A stretch of 64,000 bases of DNA, taken from the NCBI RefSeq assembly GCF_011617245.1, contig NZ_CP050152.1:2656503-2720502 (forward strand). The letters are read 5' to 3'. This DNA is from Brevibacterium atlanticum (lineage in GTDB: Bacteria; Actinomycetota; Actinomycetes; Actinomycetales; Brevibacteriaceae). Position numbers and translations under genes: made by a program. Below, piece after piece: positions 19,050-28,662 of the stretch. Each line of letters begins with the position of its first letter. Position 1 is the first letter of the stretch. The notes under the pieces are model-generated. The model did not search any database, was not told the DNA's origin, and worked only from the letters and a program-made list of their open reading frames with translations.

Positions 19050-19805
19050 ATGGTTCAGAACAAACGAGGCAGAGGCAGGCCTCGCAACGAGGATGTCGCC
19101 AGCGAGATCGCTGCCGCCCGCAGCGATGACGAAGTGGTGCAGATCCCGGAGGGTTCGACCGGTGAGGGCGACTTCCGCCTCTCCCCCAGGCAGCGTCTCG
19201 TGCTCGAGACCATCGAACGCGCTGTCGTCACCAACGGCTACCCGCCGAGCATGCGTGAGATCGGCGAGGCTGCCGGACTCGCCTCGCTCTCGAGCGTCGC
19301 CCATCAGCTCTCCCAGCTCGAACGCCTCGGCTACGTCCGTCGCGATCCGAAGCGCCCGCGTGCCATCGAGGTGGTCAACCCCTTCGAAGAGGAAGAGGCG
19401 GAGCGCGCGAAGTTCGAGGAGCTGTCGAACAACACCGTGCAGGTGCCGGTCGTCGGTCGCATCGCCGCCGGCGGTCCGATCCTCGCCGAGCAGGAGGTCG
19501 ACGATGTCTTCTCCCTGCCGACCCAGGTCGTCGGCTCCGGCGAGATGTTCCTGCTCAAGGTCGTCGGCGATTCGATGATCGAAGCTGCCATCTGCCACGA
19601 CGACTGGGTGGTCGTGCGCAAGCAGCACACCGCGGACAACGGTCAGATCGTCGCTGCCCTCCTCGACGGCGAGGCGACGGTGAAGACGCTCAAGCGCAAG
19701 GCCGGTCAGCAGTGGCTGATGCCGCAGAACGAGAACTACGAACCCATCGACGGCACCTACGCCCAGATCATGGGCCTGGTCGTCGCGGTCATCCGCCGCC
19801 TCTGA
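19050..19805 (+). CDS. lexA: SOS repressor LexA
   Basis: The product has 251 residues. A basic disordered extension of about 40 residues precedes the winged helix ([20 protein letters not shown] to [19 protein letters not shown], about 44-98). The S24 peptidase domain has the Ala140-Gly141 cleavage site (GRIAAGGP), Ser175 in VVGDSM and Lys212 in ATVKTLKR. It represses DNA-damage genes and cleaves itself on RecA filaments. AGGGGA precedes the ATG. It is divergent from the LysM gene and convergent with dinG. Confidence 0.98.
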   Translation: MVQNKRGRGRPRNEDVASEIAAARSDDEVVQIPEGSTGEGDFRLSPRQRLVLETIERAVVTNGYPPSMREIGEAAGLASLSSVAHQLSQLERLGYVRRDPKRPRAIEVVNPFEEEEAERAKFEELSNNTVQVPVVGRIAAGGPILAEQEVDDVFSLPTQVVGSGEMFLLKVVGDSMIEAAICHDDWVVVRKQHTADNGQIVAALLDGEATVKTLKRKAGQQWLMPQNENYEPIDGTYAQIMGLVVAVIRRL

Positions 19806-19841
19806 CCCGCCCTCCGGCGAGAGCCACTCCCGCCGCTGAAT

Positions 19842-19875
19842 CGAACGCCCGCGACCACCCGGTCGCGGGCGTTCG
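19842..19875. terminator. Bidirectional hairpin between lexA and dinG
   Basis: A 15-bp perfect stem around ACCC, CGAACGCCCGCGACC against its complement, lies between two convergent stops. On the plus strand it is followed by TTCTATTCC. It could end both transcripts. Confidence 0.75.
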
Positions 19876-19901
19876 TTCTATTCCGGCTCTGCGTCGGCGG
19901 A

Positions 19902-21869
19902 CTATTCTGACTCAGCCTCGGCGAGGCGGCTCAGGCTCGTGCGCACGAGCTGAGCGTTCGTCGTCGGCCACATCGGCGGCATCGAGTTGACGAGGAACCC
20001 GGCATAGCGTGCCGAGCGCAACCTGGAGTCGAGCACGGCGACGACTCCCCTGTCCTTCGTCGAGCGGATGAGTCGGCCGGCACCTTGGGCCAGTCGCAGG
20101 GCGGCGTGGGTCGCGGACACGGCCATGAAGCCGTTGACCCCATGCTGATCGGCATCGCGTGCCCGGGCCTGCATGAGCGGGTCGTCGGGCCGGGGGAACG
20201 GCAGTCGGTCGATGATGACGAGTCGGTTCGTCCGGCCCGGTACGTCGACGCCCTGCCACAGCGACATCGTGCCGAACAGGCAGGTCTGATCATCGCTGGT
20301 GAACTGGGAGACGAGTGCGGGCAGTCCGTCATCGCCCTGGAGCAGGATCGGGAAGTCGAACTTCGTGCGCAGGTGCTCGGCGGCAGCGTTCGCCGCGGCC
20401 CGTGAGGAGAAAAGGCCGAGGGCCCCACCGTTCGAGGCCTTGACGAGTTCTTCGAGCTCGGTGAGCGTCTCCGCGCTCAGACCGCTGCGACCGGGTTTGA
20501 GCAGGTGTGAGGCGACGTAGAGGATGCCCTGCTTGCCGTAGTCGAAGGGTGAGCCGACATCGAGGCTGTCCCATTTCGGAGCATCGGGCCCGAAGAGTCC
20601 CAGTGAGGCGGCCACCGCGTCGAAGTTCCCGCCCAAGGACAGGGTCGCCGAGGTGGCTACGACCGTGGATTCTTCGAAGATGCCGTTGCGCATGGTTCCG
20701 GCCACGCTCAGGGGTGCGACGACGAGGTTCGTCGTCTCCTTCTCTCTGAACGTCGACCGTGAGAGCCAGATGACGTCGTTCTTGCCCGGGTCGCAGAAGC
20801 GTTCGGCGAGTTCGAAGATCTCCTGGCAGCGGGCTTTGGCCATCTGCCGTCCGGCGTCGGCCTCCTCGGTCTTCCCGCCGATGTCGTTGATGATCTGGCG
20901 TGCGGAGTCGCGGATCTGTGCCAACGCCAGTCCGAGCGCCTCGCTCATGTGCAGGATGAGTCCCTCGGGCACGGAGGACTGGGCACGTTCAAGGGAGGCG
21001 GCCGCGGAGTCGAGCAGGGACACGACGCCGTCCTGGACCGTGGTGTGTTTGCGCACCGAGGAGGTCGCCGCCGAGAGCATGCTCGTGTTGATCTGACCCG
21101 ACAGGGCGTTCGTCACCCGGTCTTTGAGTTCGTGCGCCTCGTCGATGATGATGACGTCGTGGTCGGGCAGCACGTTCGATTCGTCGAAGGCGTCGATGGC
21201 GAGCAGGGCGTGGTTGGTCACCACGATGTCGGCCTCGGCGGCCTTGTTCCGGGCGATCTCGGCGAAGCATTCGGTGACCAGCGGGCAGTTCGCACCGAGG
21301 CAGTCGAAGGCGTTGACGGACACCTGTGACCAGGCTCGGTCGCTGACGCCGGGCAGGAGGTCGTCGCGATCACCGGTGTCGGTGGTCTTCTCCCAGGTGC
21401 GGATCCGTTGGATCTCCTCCCCCAGGCCCGAGCGTTCGGAGGGTTTGCGTCCCGCCTCGGCGTCGGCACCGAGGTCGAAGAGCATTCCCTCGCCCTCGTC
21501 GGGGTAGCCGCCGGAGAGCTTGTGCTTGCACACATAGTTCCGTCGCCCCTTGAGCAGCGCTGCCCGCGGCAGCGGATCGAGGTCCTTCTTCACGGCTTTG
21601 AACAGTCGCGGCAGGTCGCGGTGGATGATCTGCGTCTGCAGCGCCAGGGTCGCCGTGGACACGACGACCTTGCCGCCGGTGCGGGTGACGTATTCGGCCG
21701 CGGGGACGAGGTAGGCCAGGGACTTTCCCGTGCCCGTGCCAGCTTGGACGAGGAGGTGAATCCCCTTGTCCACCGCCGAGGCGACCGCTTGGGCCATCTC
21801 CTGCTGACCGGTGCGTGTCGAACCGCCGATCGCCCCGACGGCCGACTCGAGGAGCTCTTCGACCGTCAC
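19902..21869 (-). CDS. dinG: ATP-dependent DNA helicase, DinG/XPD type
   Basis: The product has 655 residues. Walker A AGTGTGKS is at 43-50, an Fe-S type Cys set lies between motifs (CKHKL near 114; CLGANCPLVTECF near 193-205), the DEAH box is in VIIIDEAHEL, and the C-terminal RecA-like domain has LFGTMSLWQGVDVPG and RLPFPRPDDPL. It is a 5'-3' superfamily 2 helicase acting on damaged or structured DNA. Start GTG at 21869 overlaps the hflX stop (GTGA), so it is coupled to hflX. It faces lexA. Confidence 0.93.
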   Translation of the reverse strand: MTVEELLESAVGAIGGSTRTGQQEMAQAVASAVDKGIHLLVQAGTGTGKSLAYLVPAAEYVTRTGGKVVVSTATLALQTQIIHRDLPRLFKAVKKDLDPLPRAALLKGRRNYVCKHKLSGGYPDEGEGMLFDLGADAEAGRKPSERSGLGEEIQRIRTWEKTTDTGDRDDLLPGVSDRAWSQVSVNAFDCLGANCPLVTECFAEIARNKAAEADIVVTNHALLAIDAFDESNVLPDHDVIIIDEAHELKDRVTNALSGQINTSMLSAATSSVRKHTTVQDGVVSLLDSAAASLERAQSSVPEGLILHMSEALGLALAQIRDSARQIINDIGGKTEEADAGRQMAKARCQEIFELAERFCDPGKNDVIWLSRSTFREKETTNLVVAPLSVAGTMRNGIFEESTVVATSATLSLGGNFDAVAASLGLFGPDAPKWDSLDVGSPFDYGKQGILYVASHLLKPGRSGLSAETLTELEELVKASNGGALGLFSSRAAANAAAEHLRTKFDFPILLQGDDGLPALVSQFTSDDQTCLFGTMSLWQGVDVPGRTNRLVIIDRLPFPRPDDPLMQARARDADQHGVNGFMAVSATHAALRLAQGAGRLIRSTKDRGVVAVLDSRLRSARYAGFLVNSMPPMWPTTNAQLVRTSLSRLAEAESE

Positions 21870-23338
21870 TGATCGATGACCAGGTCCGGACGCTGGAATT
21901 CACGCAGCTCGTCGACGATTTCGGCGGGCACCTTCGCCTGCAGGCTCGTGCCCTCTGCTCCATGTTCTTCGTGTTCGACGGTGCCCAGTGCGTAGATCTT
22001 CGACACGAGGTCCCCGCGCTCGTAGGGAATGAGCACGGTGATATCGATGTCGGGGGCGGGCAGGCGCTCCTCAATGGCTTCGACGAGTCCGTCGATTCCG
22101 TTCTCCGTGACTGCGGAGACGAACCGAGCGTGCGGATACTCCGCGCGCAGACCGGTGATCACGGCCTCCTCGGCGAGGTCGGCTTTGTTGAACACGAGCA
22201 GCTCGGGGATCTCTTCGGTCTCGACGTCCTTGAGGACGTCGCGTACGGCCTGGATCTGTCCGTGCGGATCCGGGTGGGAGGCGTCGACGACGTGGAGGAG
22301 GAGATCCGAGCCGGCGGCCTCCTCCAGGGTCGAGCGGAAGGCTTCGACGAGCTGGTGGGGCAGGTTGCGGACGAAGCCGACGGTGTCGGTGTAGGTGAAG
22401 GTGATGCCGTCGGCTGTGCGGGCCTGTCTCACGGTGGGATCAAGGGTCGCGAACAGCGCGTTCTGCACCATCACCTCGGCGTCGGTGAGGCGATTGAGCA
22501 GGGAGGACTTCCCGGCGTTCGTGTATCCGACGATCGCGACGGAGGGCACATGATTGCGGGCGCGGTTCTTCCGCTTCGTCTCCCGCGAGGGCGCCATGTT
22601 CGCGATCTCGCGGCGCAGCTTCGACATGCGGGTGCGGATGCGGCGGCGATCGAGCTCGATCTTCGTCTCACCGGGTCCGCGGGAGCCGATTCCGGCACCG
22701 CCGGCGACACGGCCGCCGGCCTGACGGGACAGCGATTCGCCCCAGCCGCGCAGGCGGGGCAGGAGGTATTCGAGTTGGGCGAGTTCGACCTGGGCCTTGC
22801 CCTCGCGGGACTTCGCGTGCTGGGCGAAGATGTCGAGGATGAGGGCGACACGGTCGACGACCTTGATCTTGATGACGTCCTCGAGTCCGCGTCGCTGGCT
22901 GGGGGCGAGTTCGGAGTCGATGATCACGGTGTCGGCGCCGACGGCGGCGACGATCTCGGCGAGCTCCGCGGCCTTGCCCTTGCCGAGGTATGTGCCCGGG
23001 TCCGGCTTGTCGCGGCGTTGGATGAGCGCGTCGAGGACCTCGGAGCCGGCGGTCTCGGCCAGCGCTGCGAGCTCGCGGATCGAGTTCTCTGCCTCGGCCT
23101 GCGTGGTGTTCCAGATCCCGGCGAGCACGACGCGCTCGAGCCTGATCTGGCGGTATTCGACCTCGGTGACATCTTCGAGTTCGGTGGAGAGTCCGGCCAC
23201 GCGGGTGAGCGCGGCACGTTCTGCGAGGTCGAACTGGTCGTCCTCGTGGGTGGTGTCGTGATCGCTCAGCGCCTGGGCGCTGCGGGAGAGCACACGGTCG
23301 AGCATCGCGTCGCGACGCTCCTTGTCTTCAGACGTCAT
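21866..23338 (-). CDS. hflX: Ribosome-associated GTPase HflX
   Basis: The product has 490 residues. The N-terminal HflX domain is visible (DALIQRRDKPDPGTYLGKGKAAEL, then TVIIDSELAPSQRRGLED). The linker GESLSRQAGGRVAGGAGIGSRGPGETKIELDRR and the GTPase domain (GYTNAGKSSLLN, DPTVRQ, DTVGFVRNLP, NKAD) follow. It splits stalled or hibernating ribosomes in known cases. It is upstream of dinG with a 4-base overlap. An N-terminal acidic stretch of about 50 residues is family-typical in actinobacteria. Confidence 0.96.
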   Translation of the reverse strand: MTSEDKERRDAMLDRVLSRSAQALSDHDTTHEDDQFDLAERAALTRVAGLSTELEDVTEVEYRQIRLERVVLAGIWNTTQAEAENSIRELAALAETAGSEVLDALIQRRDKPDPGTYLGKGKAAELAEIVAAVGADTVIIDSELAPSQRRGLEDVIKIKVVDRVALILDIFAQHAKSREGKAQVELAQLEYLLPRLRGWGESLSRQAGGRVAGGAGIGSRGPGETKIELDRRRIRTRMSKLRREIANMAPSRETKRKNRARNHVPSVAIVGYTNAGKSSLLNRLTDAEVMVQNALFATLDPTVRQARTADGITFTYTDTVGFVRNLPHQLVEAFRSTLEEAAGSDLLLHVVDASHPDPHGQIQAVRDVLKDVETEEIPELLVFNKADLAEEAVITGLRAEYPHARFVSAVTENGIDGLVEAIEERLPAPDIDITVLIPYERGDLVSKIYALGTVEHEEHGAEGTSLQAKVPAEIVDELREFQRPDLVIDQ

Positions 23339-23465
23339 TCATTCCTTTGTTCTTGGGCCGCCTGCACGTGACTGAGCGTGCGGGGGTCATCATCGTCGGC
23401 ACCAACGGTGGTGCTGTGCACCGGGAACGGTGTCCATCAATTCTCCCACAGCCGTCTAGACTGAA

Positions 23466-24083
23466 GTGGTGTCAGAGCACTATTTCACCGAATCGCCGAG
23501 CAGCGAGGCCAAGACCAGGCAGCTGAGCCTCGATCTGGGCGGCCATGATGTCACCGTCGAAACCGTATCAGGCACCTTCTCCCCCGCGCGCCTCGACCTC
23601 GGCACGGCCGTGCTGCTGCGGCATCTGCCCGAGCCTCCGGTCGGGGATGTGCTCGACCTCGGCTGCGGTTGGGGGCCGATCGCTCTGCATACGGGGCTGC
23701 AGGCCAAGGACGCCGAGGTGGACGTGCGGGTGTGGGCGCTCGACGTCAATTCTCGATCGCTTGAGACGACTGCGGCCAATGCCCGCAGGTTGGGTCTCGA
23801 TTCGATCCGGACTGTCACCGCCGATGAGATTCCCGCGGATCTGCGGTTCGCCGCGATCCGGTCCAATCCCCCGATCCGCATCGGCAAGGAGGCACTCCAC
23901 GAGCTGCTCGAGACGTGGCTGCCGCGCTTGGCGCCGGGCGGTCGCGCGGATCTGGTGGTGTCGAAGAACCTCGGCGCCGACTCGCTGCAGAAGTGGATCG
24001 TGGGGATGCTCGGCGACGGGTTCGAGGTCACGCGGACGGGCTCGTCGAAGGGCTTCCGTGTGCTCACCGTCCATCGCGGCTGA
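23466..24083 (+). CDS. Class I SAM-dependent methyltransferase, RsmC/small-type
   Basis: The product has 205 residues. It begins SEHYFTESPSSEAKTRQLSLDLGG, typical of single-domain MTS methyltransferases. Motif I is VLDLGCGWGPIAL, followed by WALDVNSRSLETTAANA, and the NPPIRIGKEALHELLETWL segment is the RNA/DNA guanine-methyltransferase NPPY/NPPI site. It probably methylates guanine in rRNA. The start is GTG at 23466 or 23469. The last codons lie in the first copy of a 22-base minisatellite. Confidence 0.88.
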   Translation: MVSEHYFTESPSSEAKTRQLSLDLGGHDVTVETVSGTFSPARLDLGTAVLLRHLPEPPVGDVLDLGCGWGPIALHTGLQAKDAEVDVRVWALDVNSRSLETTAANARRLGLDSIRTVTADEIPADLRFAAIRSNPPIRIGKEALHELLETWLPRLAPGGRADLVVSKNLGADSLQKWIVGMLGDGFEVTRTGSSKGFRVLTVHRG

Positions 24084-24167
24084 TCAGAACCGTCAACCGC
24101 GGCTGATCTGGACCGTCACGGCCGCTGAGGTGACCGTCCATACCGCTGAGGTGACCGTCAGGCACTC
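24065..24167 (+). repeat. Minisatellite of about 21-23 bp at the methyltransferase stop
   Basis: About four and a half degenerate copies of a unit related to ACCGTC-N-ACCGCGGCTGATC / ACCGTCACGGCCGCTGAGGTG begin in the coding tail of the methyltransferase and continue into the gap. The stop codon lies in the first copy. It appears grown by local duplication. Confidence 0.75.
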
Positions 24168-24187
24168 CGCCTCGCCGAGGTGGCCCG

Positions 24188-24270
24188 GCACTCCCAGCGC
24201 CAGGTTCCGCACTCCCAGCGCCAGGTTCGGAACTCCCGAGCGAGGTTCGGAACTCCCAGCGCCAGGTTCA
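24188..24270. repeat. Second minisatellite of 20-21 bp up to the dapF stop
   Basis: Four head-to-tail copies of GCACTCCCAGCGCCAGGTTC or close variants are present; the third is one base shorter. The last copy supplies the dapF stop codon. It is adjacent to, but different from, the array at 24065-24167. Confidence 0.85.
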
Positions 24271-25257
24271 GTCGATCGTGCCGCTGGCGACGAGCACCGC
24301 GGGTCCGGCGAGGCTGACGCGGCCGCTGGTGCCTTCGGGATTCGGTTCGATCTCGATGCGCAGCTGACCGCCGGGGACGTCGACTCGCCACTGCAGCGGT
24401 GACCTCTCGCCGGCCCAGTGGTGGGCGGCGATCGCGGCGGCGCAGGCACCGGTGCCGCACGAGCGGGTTTCGCCGACGCCGCGTTCGAAGACGCGCATGC
24501 GCAAGGCGCCCTCTCCTCCGGCGACATCGGAGCGGGCCGGTTCCATGACGATGTATTCGACGTTGGATCCCTGAGTGGGAACCGGGTCGAGGACGGGTGC
24601 GTCACGAAGTTCGGCGGCGTCGAGCTCGGAGTGTTCGGCCAGGGCGACGACGGTGTGCGGGTTGCCGGTGGCGACGCGCAGTCCGGGTCTGGCGACTTCG
24701 ATGCCGCCGGTGGTCACGAGCACGGAACTCGACGGGTCGAGCGACCATTCGCCCATGTCGATCGTGTACCAGGAGTCACTGGCCGCCCCGGGCCCGTTGG
24801 TGCCAGTTCCGACGACGTCGTCGCCGGTCTGGACTCCGAGGGCAGGGTTGAGGGTGGTGCGTACGGTCTTGATGCCGTCACGGGTGCCGACGATGATCTC
24901 GCGGGCATCGGCGGGCACGCGTCCGCTGGTCACGAGCGCGTGGGCGAAGACGCGGACGCCGTTGCCGCACATCTCGGACAGGCTGCCGTCGCTGTTGTAG
25001 TAGTCCATGAACCACTCAGCGCCGGCTTCGGCCTGTTCGGCGGCACCCGGGATGCCGCTGGCGGCCGAACGGACGATGCGGATGATGCCGTCGGCGCCGA
25101 GTCCGGCCCGCCGATCAGCCAGCGTGGCCACGGTTTCGGGGTGCATCTCAAGTCGGCTGTCGTCGTCGGAGAGGAGGACGAAGTCGTTCTGGGTGCCGTG
25201 TCCTTTGACGAACTCGGCTTCGGCCCAGGCGGCGAACGGGGAATCCGGGGTGCTCAT
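24268..25257 (-). CDS. dapF: Diaminopimelate epimerase
   Basis: The product has 329 residues. The two catalytic Cys motifs are EMCGNGVRVFAHAL and ETRSCGTGACAAAIAAHH, in symmetrical half-domains, and FVKGHGTQNDFVLL is at the N-terminus. It interconverts LL- and meso-diaminopimelate for peptidoglycan and lysine. It is longer than Escherichia coli DapF (about 274) owing to inserts around GVQTGDDVVGTGTNGPGAASD. It follows miaA with a gap of about 100 bases. Confidence 0.96.
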   Translation of the reverse strand: MSTPDSPFAAWAEAEFVKGHGTQNDFVLLSDDDSRLEMHPETVATLADRRAGLGADGIIRIVRSAASGIPGAAEQAEAGAEWFMDYYNSDGSLSEMCGNGVRVFAHALVTSGRVPADAREIIVGTRDGIKTVRTTLNPALGVQTGDDVVGTGTNGPGAASDSWYTIDMGEWSLDPSSSVLVTTGGIEVARPGLRVATGNPHTVVALAEHSELDAAELRDAPVLDPVPTQGSNVEYIVMEPARSDVAGGEGALRMRVFERGVGETRSCGTGACAAAIAAHHWAGERSPLQWRVDVPGGQLRIEIEPNPEGTSGRVSLAGPAVLVASGTID

Positions 25258-25354
25258 GTCTCCATCCTATCGGTGGGCGAACGGCGAACGATACAGTCCG
25301 CGTTCAGGACCGTGGAATGGTCGCCTCGGCGAGGTGTTCGCCCCGCGTCGGCGC

Positions 25355-26287
25355 TCAGGACCGACCGAGGACCTCGAGTGCGGCCACGAGGTTCGCTTCG
25401 GCGTCGACGGCTGTGCCGTCGATCCAGTGGATGCGCGGGTCTCGCCGGAACCAGGTGTCCTGTCGGCGGGCGAACTGTCGGGTCCTGACCGTCGTCTCCT
25501 CCTTCGCCTCCGCTGCGGTGAGGTCGCCGTCGAGGTAGCGTCGGATCTGTGCGTAGCCGATGGCGCGTGCGGCGGTCTTTCCCTCCGCCAGGCCGAACTC
25601 GAGCAGGCGCCGGACCTCATCGACCCAGCCCATCTCCCACATCGCCTCCACGCGTGTCGCGATGCGCTGGTGGAGGACTGGACGGTCCATGCTCAGACCC
25701 AGGTGGATCGTCGGTTCGATCTCCTGATAGTCCGGCAGCTGCGCGCTGAAGGGTCGACCCGTGAGCTCGATGACCTCAAGGGCGCGGGCGATGCGCCGCT
25801 GATCGTTGACAGTGATCTTCTCCGCAGCTGCCGGGTCGAGTGCCGCCAGCTGCTGATGCATCCCCCACCGGTCGACAGCGACCTCGGCCTCAAGCCGGGC
25901 GCGGACGTCAGCGTCGGTGCCGGGGAATTCCATGTGGTCGACGGCGGCACGGACATAGAGCCCGGATCCGCCGACGAGGATGGGCCGCCGCCCGCGGTCA
26001 CGAACCTCGGCGATGGCCCCCCGTACCCGCGATTGGAAGTCCTGCACGTTCGCTTCTTCGGTGACGTCGAGGAAGTCGATGAGATGGTGCGGAATGCCGC
26101 GCCGTTCGCTCACGGGCAGCTTCGCGGTACCGATGTCCATCCCCCGGTAGAACTGCATCGAATCCGTGTTGATGATCTCCCCGCCGAGGTGGCCGGCAAG
26201 ATCGAGCGCCAGGTCCGACTTCCCCGTGGCTGTGGCACCGACGACGGTGATGATCGGCTGCCGGTCGTCGTTCGCAGGCTCAGTCAT
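25355..26287 (-). CDS. miaA: tRNA dimethylallyltransferase
   Basis: The product has 310 residues. The P-loop GATATGKSDLALDLA (about 17-31), GGEIINTDSMQFYRGMDIGTAK, the DMAPP/tRNA motif GIPHHLIDFLDV, and VGGSGLYVRAAVD are all present. It adds the dimethylallyl group to A37 of tRNAs reading UNN codons, the substrate of MiaB encoded two genes upstream. The chosen ATG at 26287 overlaps the upstream gene by 8 bases; the longer open frame reads through that gene out of frame and is not credible. Confidence 0.96.
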   Translation of the reverse strand: MTEPANDDRQPIITVVGATATGKSDLALDLAGHLGGEIINTDSMQFYRGMDIGTAKLPVSERRGIPHHLIDFLDVTEEANVQDFQSRVRGAIAEVRDRGRRPILVGGSGLYVRAAVDHMEFPGTDADVRARLEAEVAVDRWGMHQQLAALDPAAAEKITVNDQRRIARALEVIELTGRPFSAQLPDYQEIEPTIHLGLSMDRPVLHQRIATRVEAMWEMGWVDEVRRLLEFGLAEGKTAARAIGYAQIRRYLDGDLTAAEAKEETTVRTRQFARRQDTWFRRDPRIHWIDGTAVDAEANLVAALEVLGRS

Positions 26288-27038
26288 CGTCGGCTCGCGT
26301 CCACGTGCCGGTGCCGCAGATCGAACGCACATCGTGCACCGGTTCATCGAAGACGAGGTCGAATGGCGACAACGTGGCATTCGCGCTGATGAGGTTACGG
26401 ATTCCTGCTTCGACCACGGTGAGGTCGGCATGGACATCGCGTGCCTGGAAGCAGAGGTCGAACAACCGGTCGGAGTCGACCGCGACAACGACGTCCGAAC
26501 TGGTGGTGAGGGAACCACCGGCAAGAGAACGATCAGTGGTGCCCGAGTTCAGCGCCGCAGAGCTCTCGGCGGTGAGCGCGTCGACGAGGTCGGCATCGAA
26601 TTCAGCGGCACCGTCGATGGGTGCCAACGGAGCATCGTCCGTGGCGGCACCGGACAGATCGAGCGGCAGGAGCAGGTTCTCGCTGCTGCCGATCGGCCCG
26701 ACCGCCACCTCGGCGGCGTGAGCGTGTAGCAACGCGACGATGATGGCGGGGTCGGCCGCCTCGGCGAGCTGACGATCTGCGGGTGTCAGGGATTCGACGG
26801 CCTCGATCCATTCCGGACCCGTAAGCAGCCGGCCGGTCTCGGTCTCGATTCCGCGGTCGATGCCCCAGCCTCCGAGCCCGGCCACCGGGGGCAGGGTCTC
26901 GACCGGCAGCGCCCACGATTCCTCGGTGCGCAGCACCTGCCGAATGGCTTCGCGCAACCGGGCGATCTGCGGCGGTTCGCTGCGGTCGACGTCGTCGAGC
27001 AGCACCGGGGCCGCCGGGATGAGGGCAGAGGTGCCCAT
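26280..27038 (-). CDS. Conserved actinobacterial protein between miaB and miaA (Rv2728c-like)
   Basis: The product has 252 residues from ATG at 27038, one base after the miaB stop. It starts GTSALIPAAPVLLDDVDRSEPPQIARLREAI. ESLTPADRQLAEAADPAIIVALLHAHAA and a C-terminal VFDEPVHDVRSICGTGTW follow. Position and pattern match the mycobacterial Rv2728c gene, whose family resembles class III extradiol dioxygenase subunit B folds. No catalytic role is known. It forms one transcription unit with miaB and miaA. Confidence 0.8.
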   Translation of the reverse strand: MGTSALIPAAPVLLDDVDRSEPPQIARLREAIRQVLRTEESWALPVETLPPVAGLGGWGIDRGIETETGRLLTGPEWIEAVESLTPADRQLAEAADPAIIVALLHAHAAEVAVGPIGSSENLLLPLDLSGAATDDAPLAPIDGAAEFDADLVDALTAESSAALNSGTTDRSLAGGSLTTSSDVVVAVDSDRLFDLCFQARDVHADLTVVEAGIRNLISANATLSPFDLVFDEPVHDVRSICGTGTWTRADDD

Positions 27039-27039
27039 C

Positions 27040-28536
27040 TCAGGCGCGGGGGCGGATGGTCGGCATGCCCAGGTTGGTCGTGCCGGCCGCGCCCGGACCG
27101 GGGGTGGGTGCTCCGCAGCTGTCGGCCTGCGCCCGATCGTAGGCGTCGCCGGCGCGGGACGGGCGCACCGAGTATCCCGAGTCGGCGAGGAGGAAGTAGG
27201 GCTTCGCCTCGGTGACGGTGGCGGTGACGAAGTCACCCGGGCGGGGCAGCTCGGCGCCTTCGGGGATGCCGACGTGGACGAGGCGGTTGTCGGCGGCGCG
27301 TCCGCTCAGGCGCGGGGAATCGTCGTGCGGCAGTTTCGTCACGAGCACCTCGACCTCCCGGCCGATCTGCTGTTTGTTCTCGTCCCACGCGATCTCGTCC
27401 TGGAGGGCGGTGAGGCGTTCGAAGCGTTCCTGCACGATCTCCTTGGGCACCTGTCCCTCCATCGTTGCCGCCGGTGTGCCGGGACGGATCGAGTACTGGA
27501 AGGTGAATGCCTGGGAGAAGCGTGCCCGGCGGACGATGTCCATCGTGCCTTGGAAGTCCTCTTCGGTCTCCCCGGGGAAGCCGACGATGATGTCGGTGGT
27601 GATCGCCGCGTGCGGGATGCGTTCGCGCACGGTGTCGAGGATGTTCATGAATCGCTTGGTCCGGTAGGAGCGGCGCATGGATTTGAGGATCGTATCCGAC
27701 CCGGATTGCAGCGGCATGTGCAGCTGCGGCATCACGGTCAGGGTCTCGGCCATAGCGTCGATGACGTCGTCGGAGAACGCAGCGGGGTGCGGGCTGGTGA
27801 AGCGGACGCGTTCGATGCCGTCGACGTTGCCGACGGCGCGCAGCAGCTTCGCAAACGCACCTTTGTCGCGGAATTCAGCGCCGTAGGAGTTGACGTTCTG
27901 TCCCAACAGGGTGACTTCGACGACTCCGTCGGCCACAAGCGCTTCGACCTCGGCGAGGATGTCGCCGGGGCGGCGGTCCTTCTCCTTGCCGCGCAGGCTG
28001 GGCACGATGCAGAAGGTGCAGGTGTTGTTGCAGCCGACGGAGATCGAGACCCATCCGGAGTGCTGGGATTCGCGGCGGCTGGGCAGAGTGGAGGGGAAGA
28101 CGTCGAGGCTTTCGAGAATCTCGACCTGGGCTTCCTCGTTGTGGCGGGCACGTTCGAGCAGCGCCGGCAGTGAACCCATGTTGTGGGTGCCGAAGACGAC
28201 GTCGACCCAGGGAGCCTTCTTCACGATGGTGTCCCGGTCCTTCTGTGCCATGCAGCCGCCGACGGCGATCTGCAGACCGGGGTGGTGCTCCTTGACCTTC
28301 GCGAGCTGGCCGAGGTTGCCGTAGAGGCGGTTGTCGGCGTTCTCGCGCACGGCGCAGGTGTTGAAGACGACGACGTCAGCTTGGTCGTCGGTGTCTGCCT
28401 GGATGTACCCGGCGTCGTCGAGGAGTCCGGAGAGTCGCTCGGAGTCGTGCACATTCATCTGGCAGCCGTAGGTCTTCACCTCGTAGCTGCGCGGGGTGTT
28501 CCCGGTCGTCGTCGGAGAGTCAATCAGTTCAGTCAT
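27040..28536 (-). CDS. miaB: tRNA-2-methylthio-N6-dimethylallyladenosine synthase
   Basis: The product has 498 residues. The N-terminal Fe-S cluster cysteines are Cys25 (KTYGCQMN), Cys61 and Cys95. The radical-SAM motif is CNNTCTFC (169-176), and the TRAM domain follows near 390-460. It methylthiolates i6A37 after MiaA. A disordered tail of about 40 residues ([16 protein letters not shown], then [12 protein letters not shown]) exceeds the usual length. First gene of the miaB-(Rv2728c-like)-miaA group. Confidence 0.97.
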   Translation of the reverse strand: MTELIDSPTTTGNTPRSYEVKTYGCQMNVHDSERLSGLLDDAGYIQADTDDQADVVVFNTCAVRENADNRLYGNLGQLAKVKEHHPGLQIAVGGCMAQKDRDTIVKKAPWVDVVFGTHNMGSLPALLERARHNEEAQVEILESLDVFPSTLPSRRESQHSGWVSISVGCNNTCTFCIVPSLRGKEKDRRPGDILAEVEALVADGVVEVTLLGQNVNSYGAEFRDKGAFAKLLRAVGNVDGIERVRFTSPHPAAFSDDVIDAMAETLTVMPQLHMPLQSGSDTILKSMRRSYRTKRFMNILDTVRERIPHAAITTDIIVGFPGETEEDFQGTMDIVRRARFSQAFTFQYSIRPGTPAATMEGQVPKEIVQERFERLTALQDEIAWDENKQQIGREVEVLVTKLPHDDSPRLSGRAADNRLVHVGIPEGAELPRPGDFVTATVTEAKPYFLLADSGYSVRPSRAGDAYDRAQADSCGAPTPGPGAAGTTNLGMPTIRPRA

Positions 28537-28600
28537 GGCGCATCCATTCTAGCCGTTCCCTGGCTCCGGAGCCTCACTCGAAGAGCGGGGTCACCACCTG

Positions 28601-28657
28601 CGGAAACGCGGCGTCACTGGCGGAAACGCGGCGCCACCGGGGAACCGGGGAACCGGG
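28601..28657. repeat. Tandem repeats between recX and miaB
   Basis: Two 20-bp copies of CGGAAACGCGGCGYCACYGG (28601-28620 and 28621-28640) are followed by two to three copies of GGAACCGG. They are non-coding and lie just after the recX stop. Confidence 0.85.
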
Positions 28658-28662
28658 GAGCG

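Noticed and set aside
21815..23371. 518-codon plus-strand frame
   Set aside because: It is the shadow of hflX, whose GTPase motifs are unmistakable.
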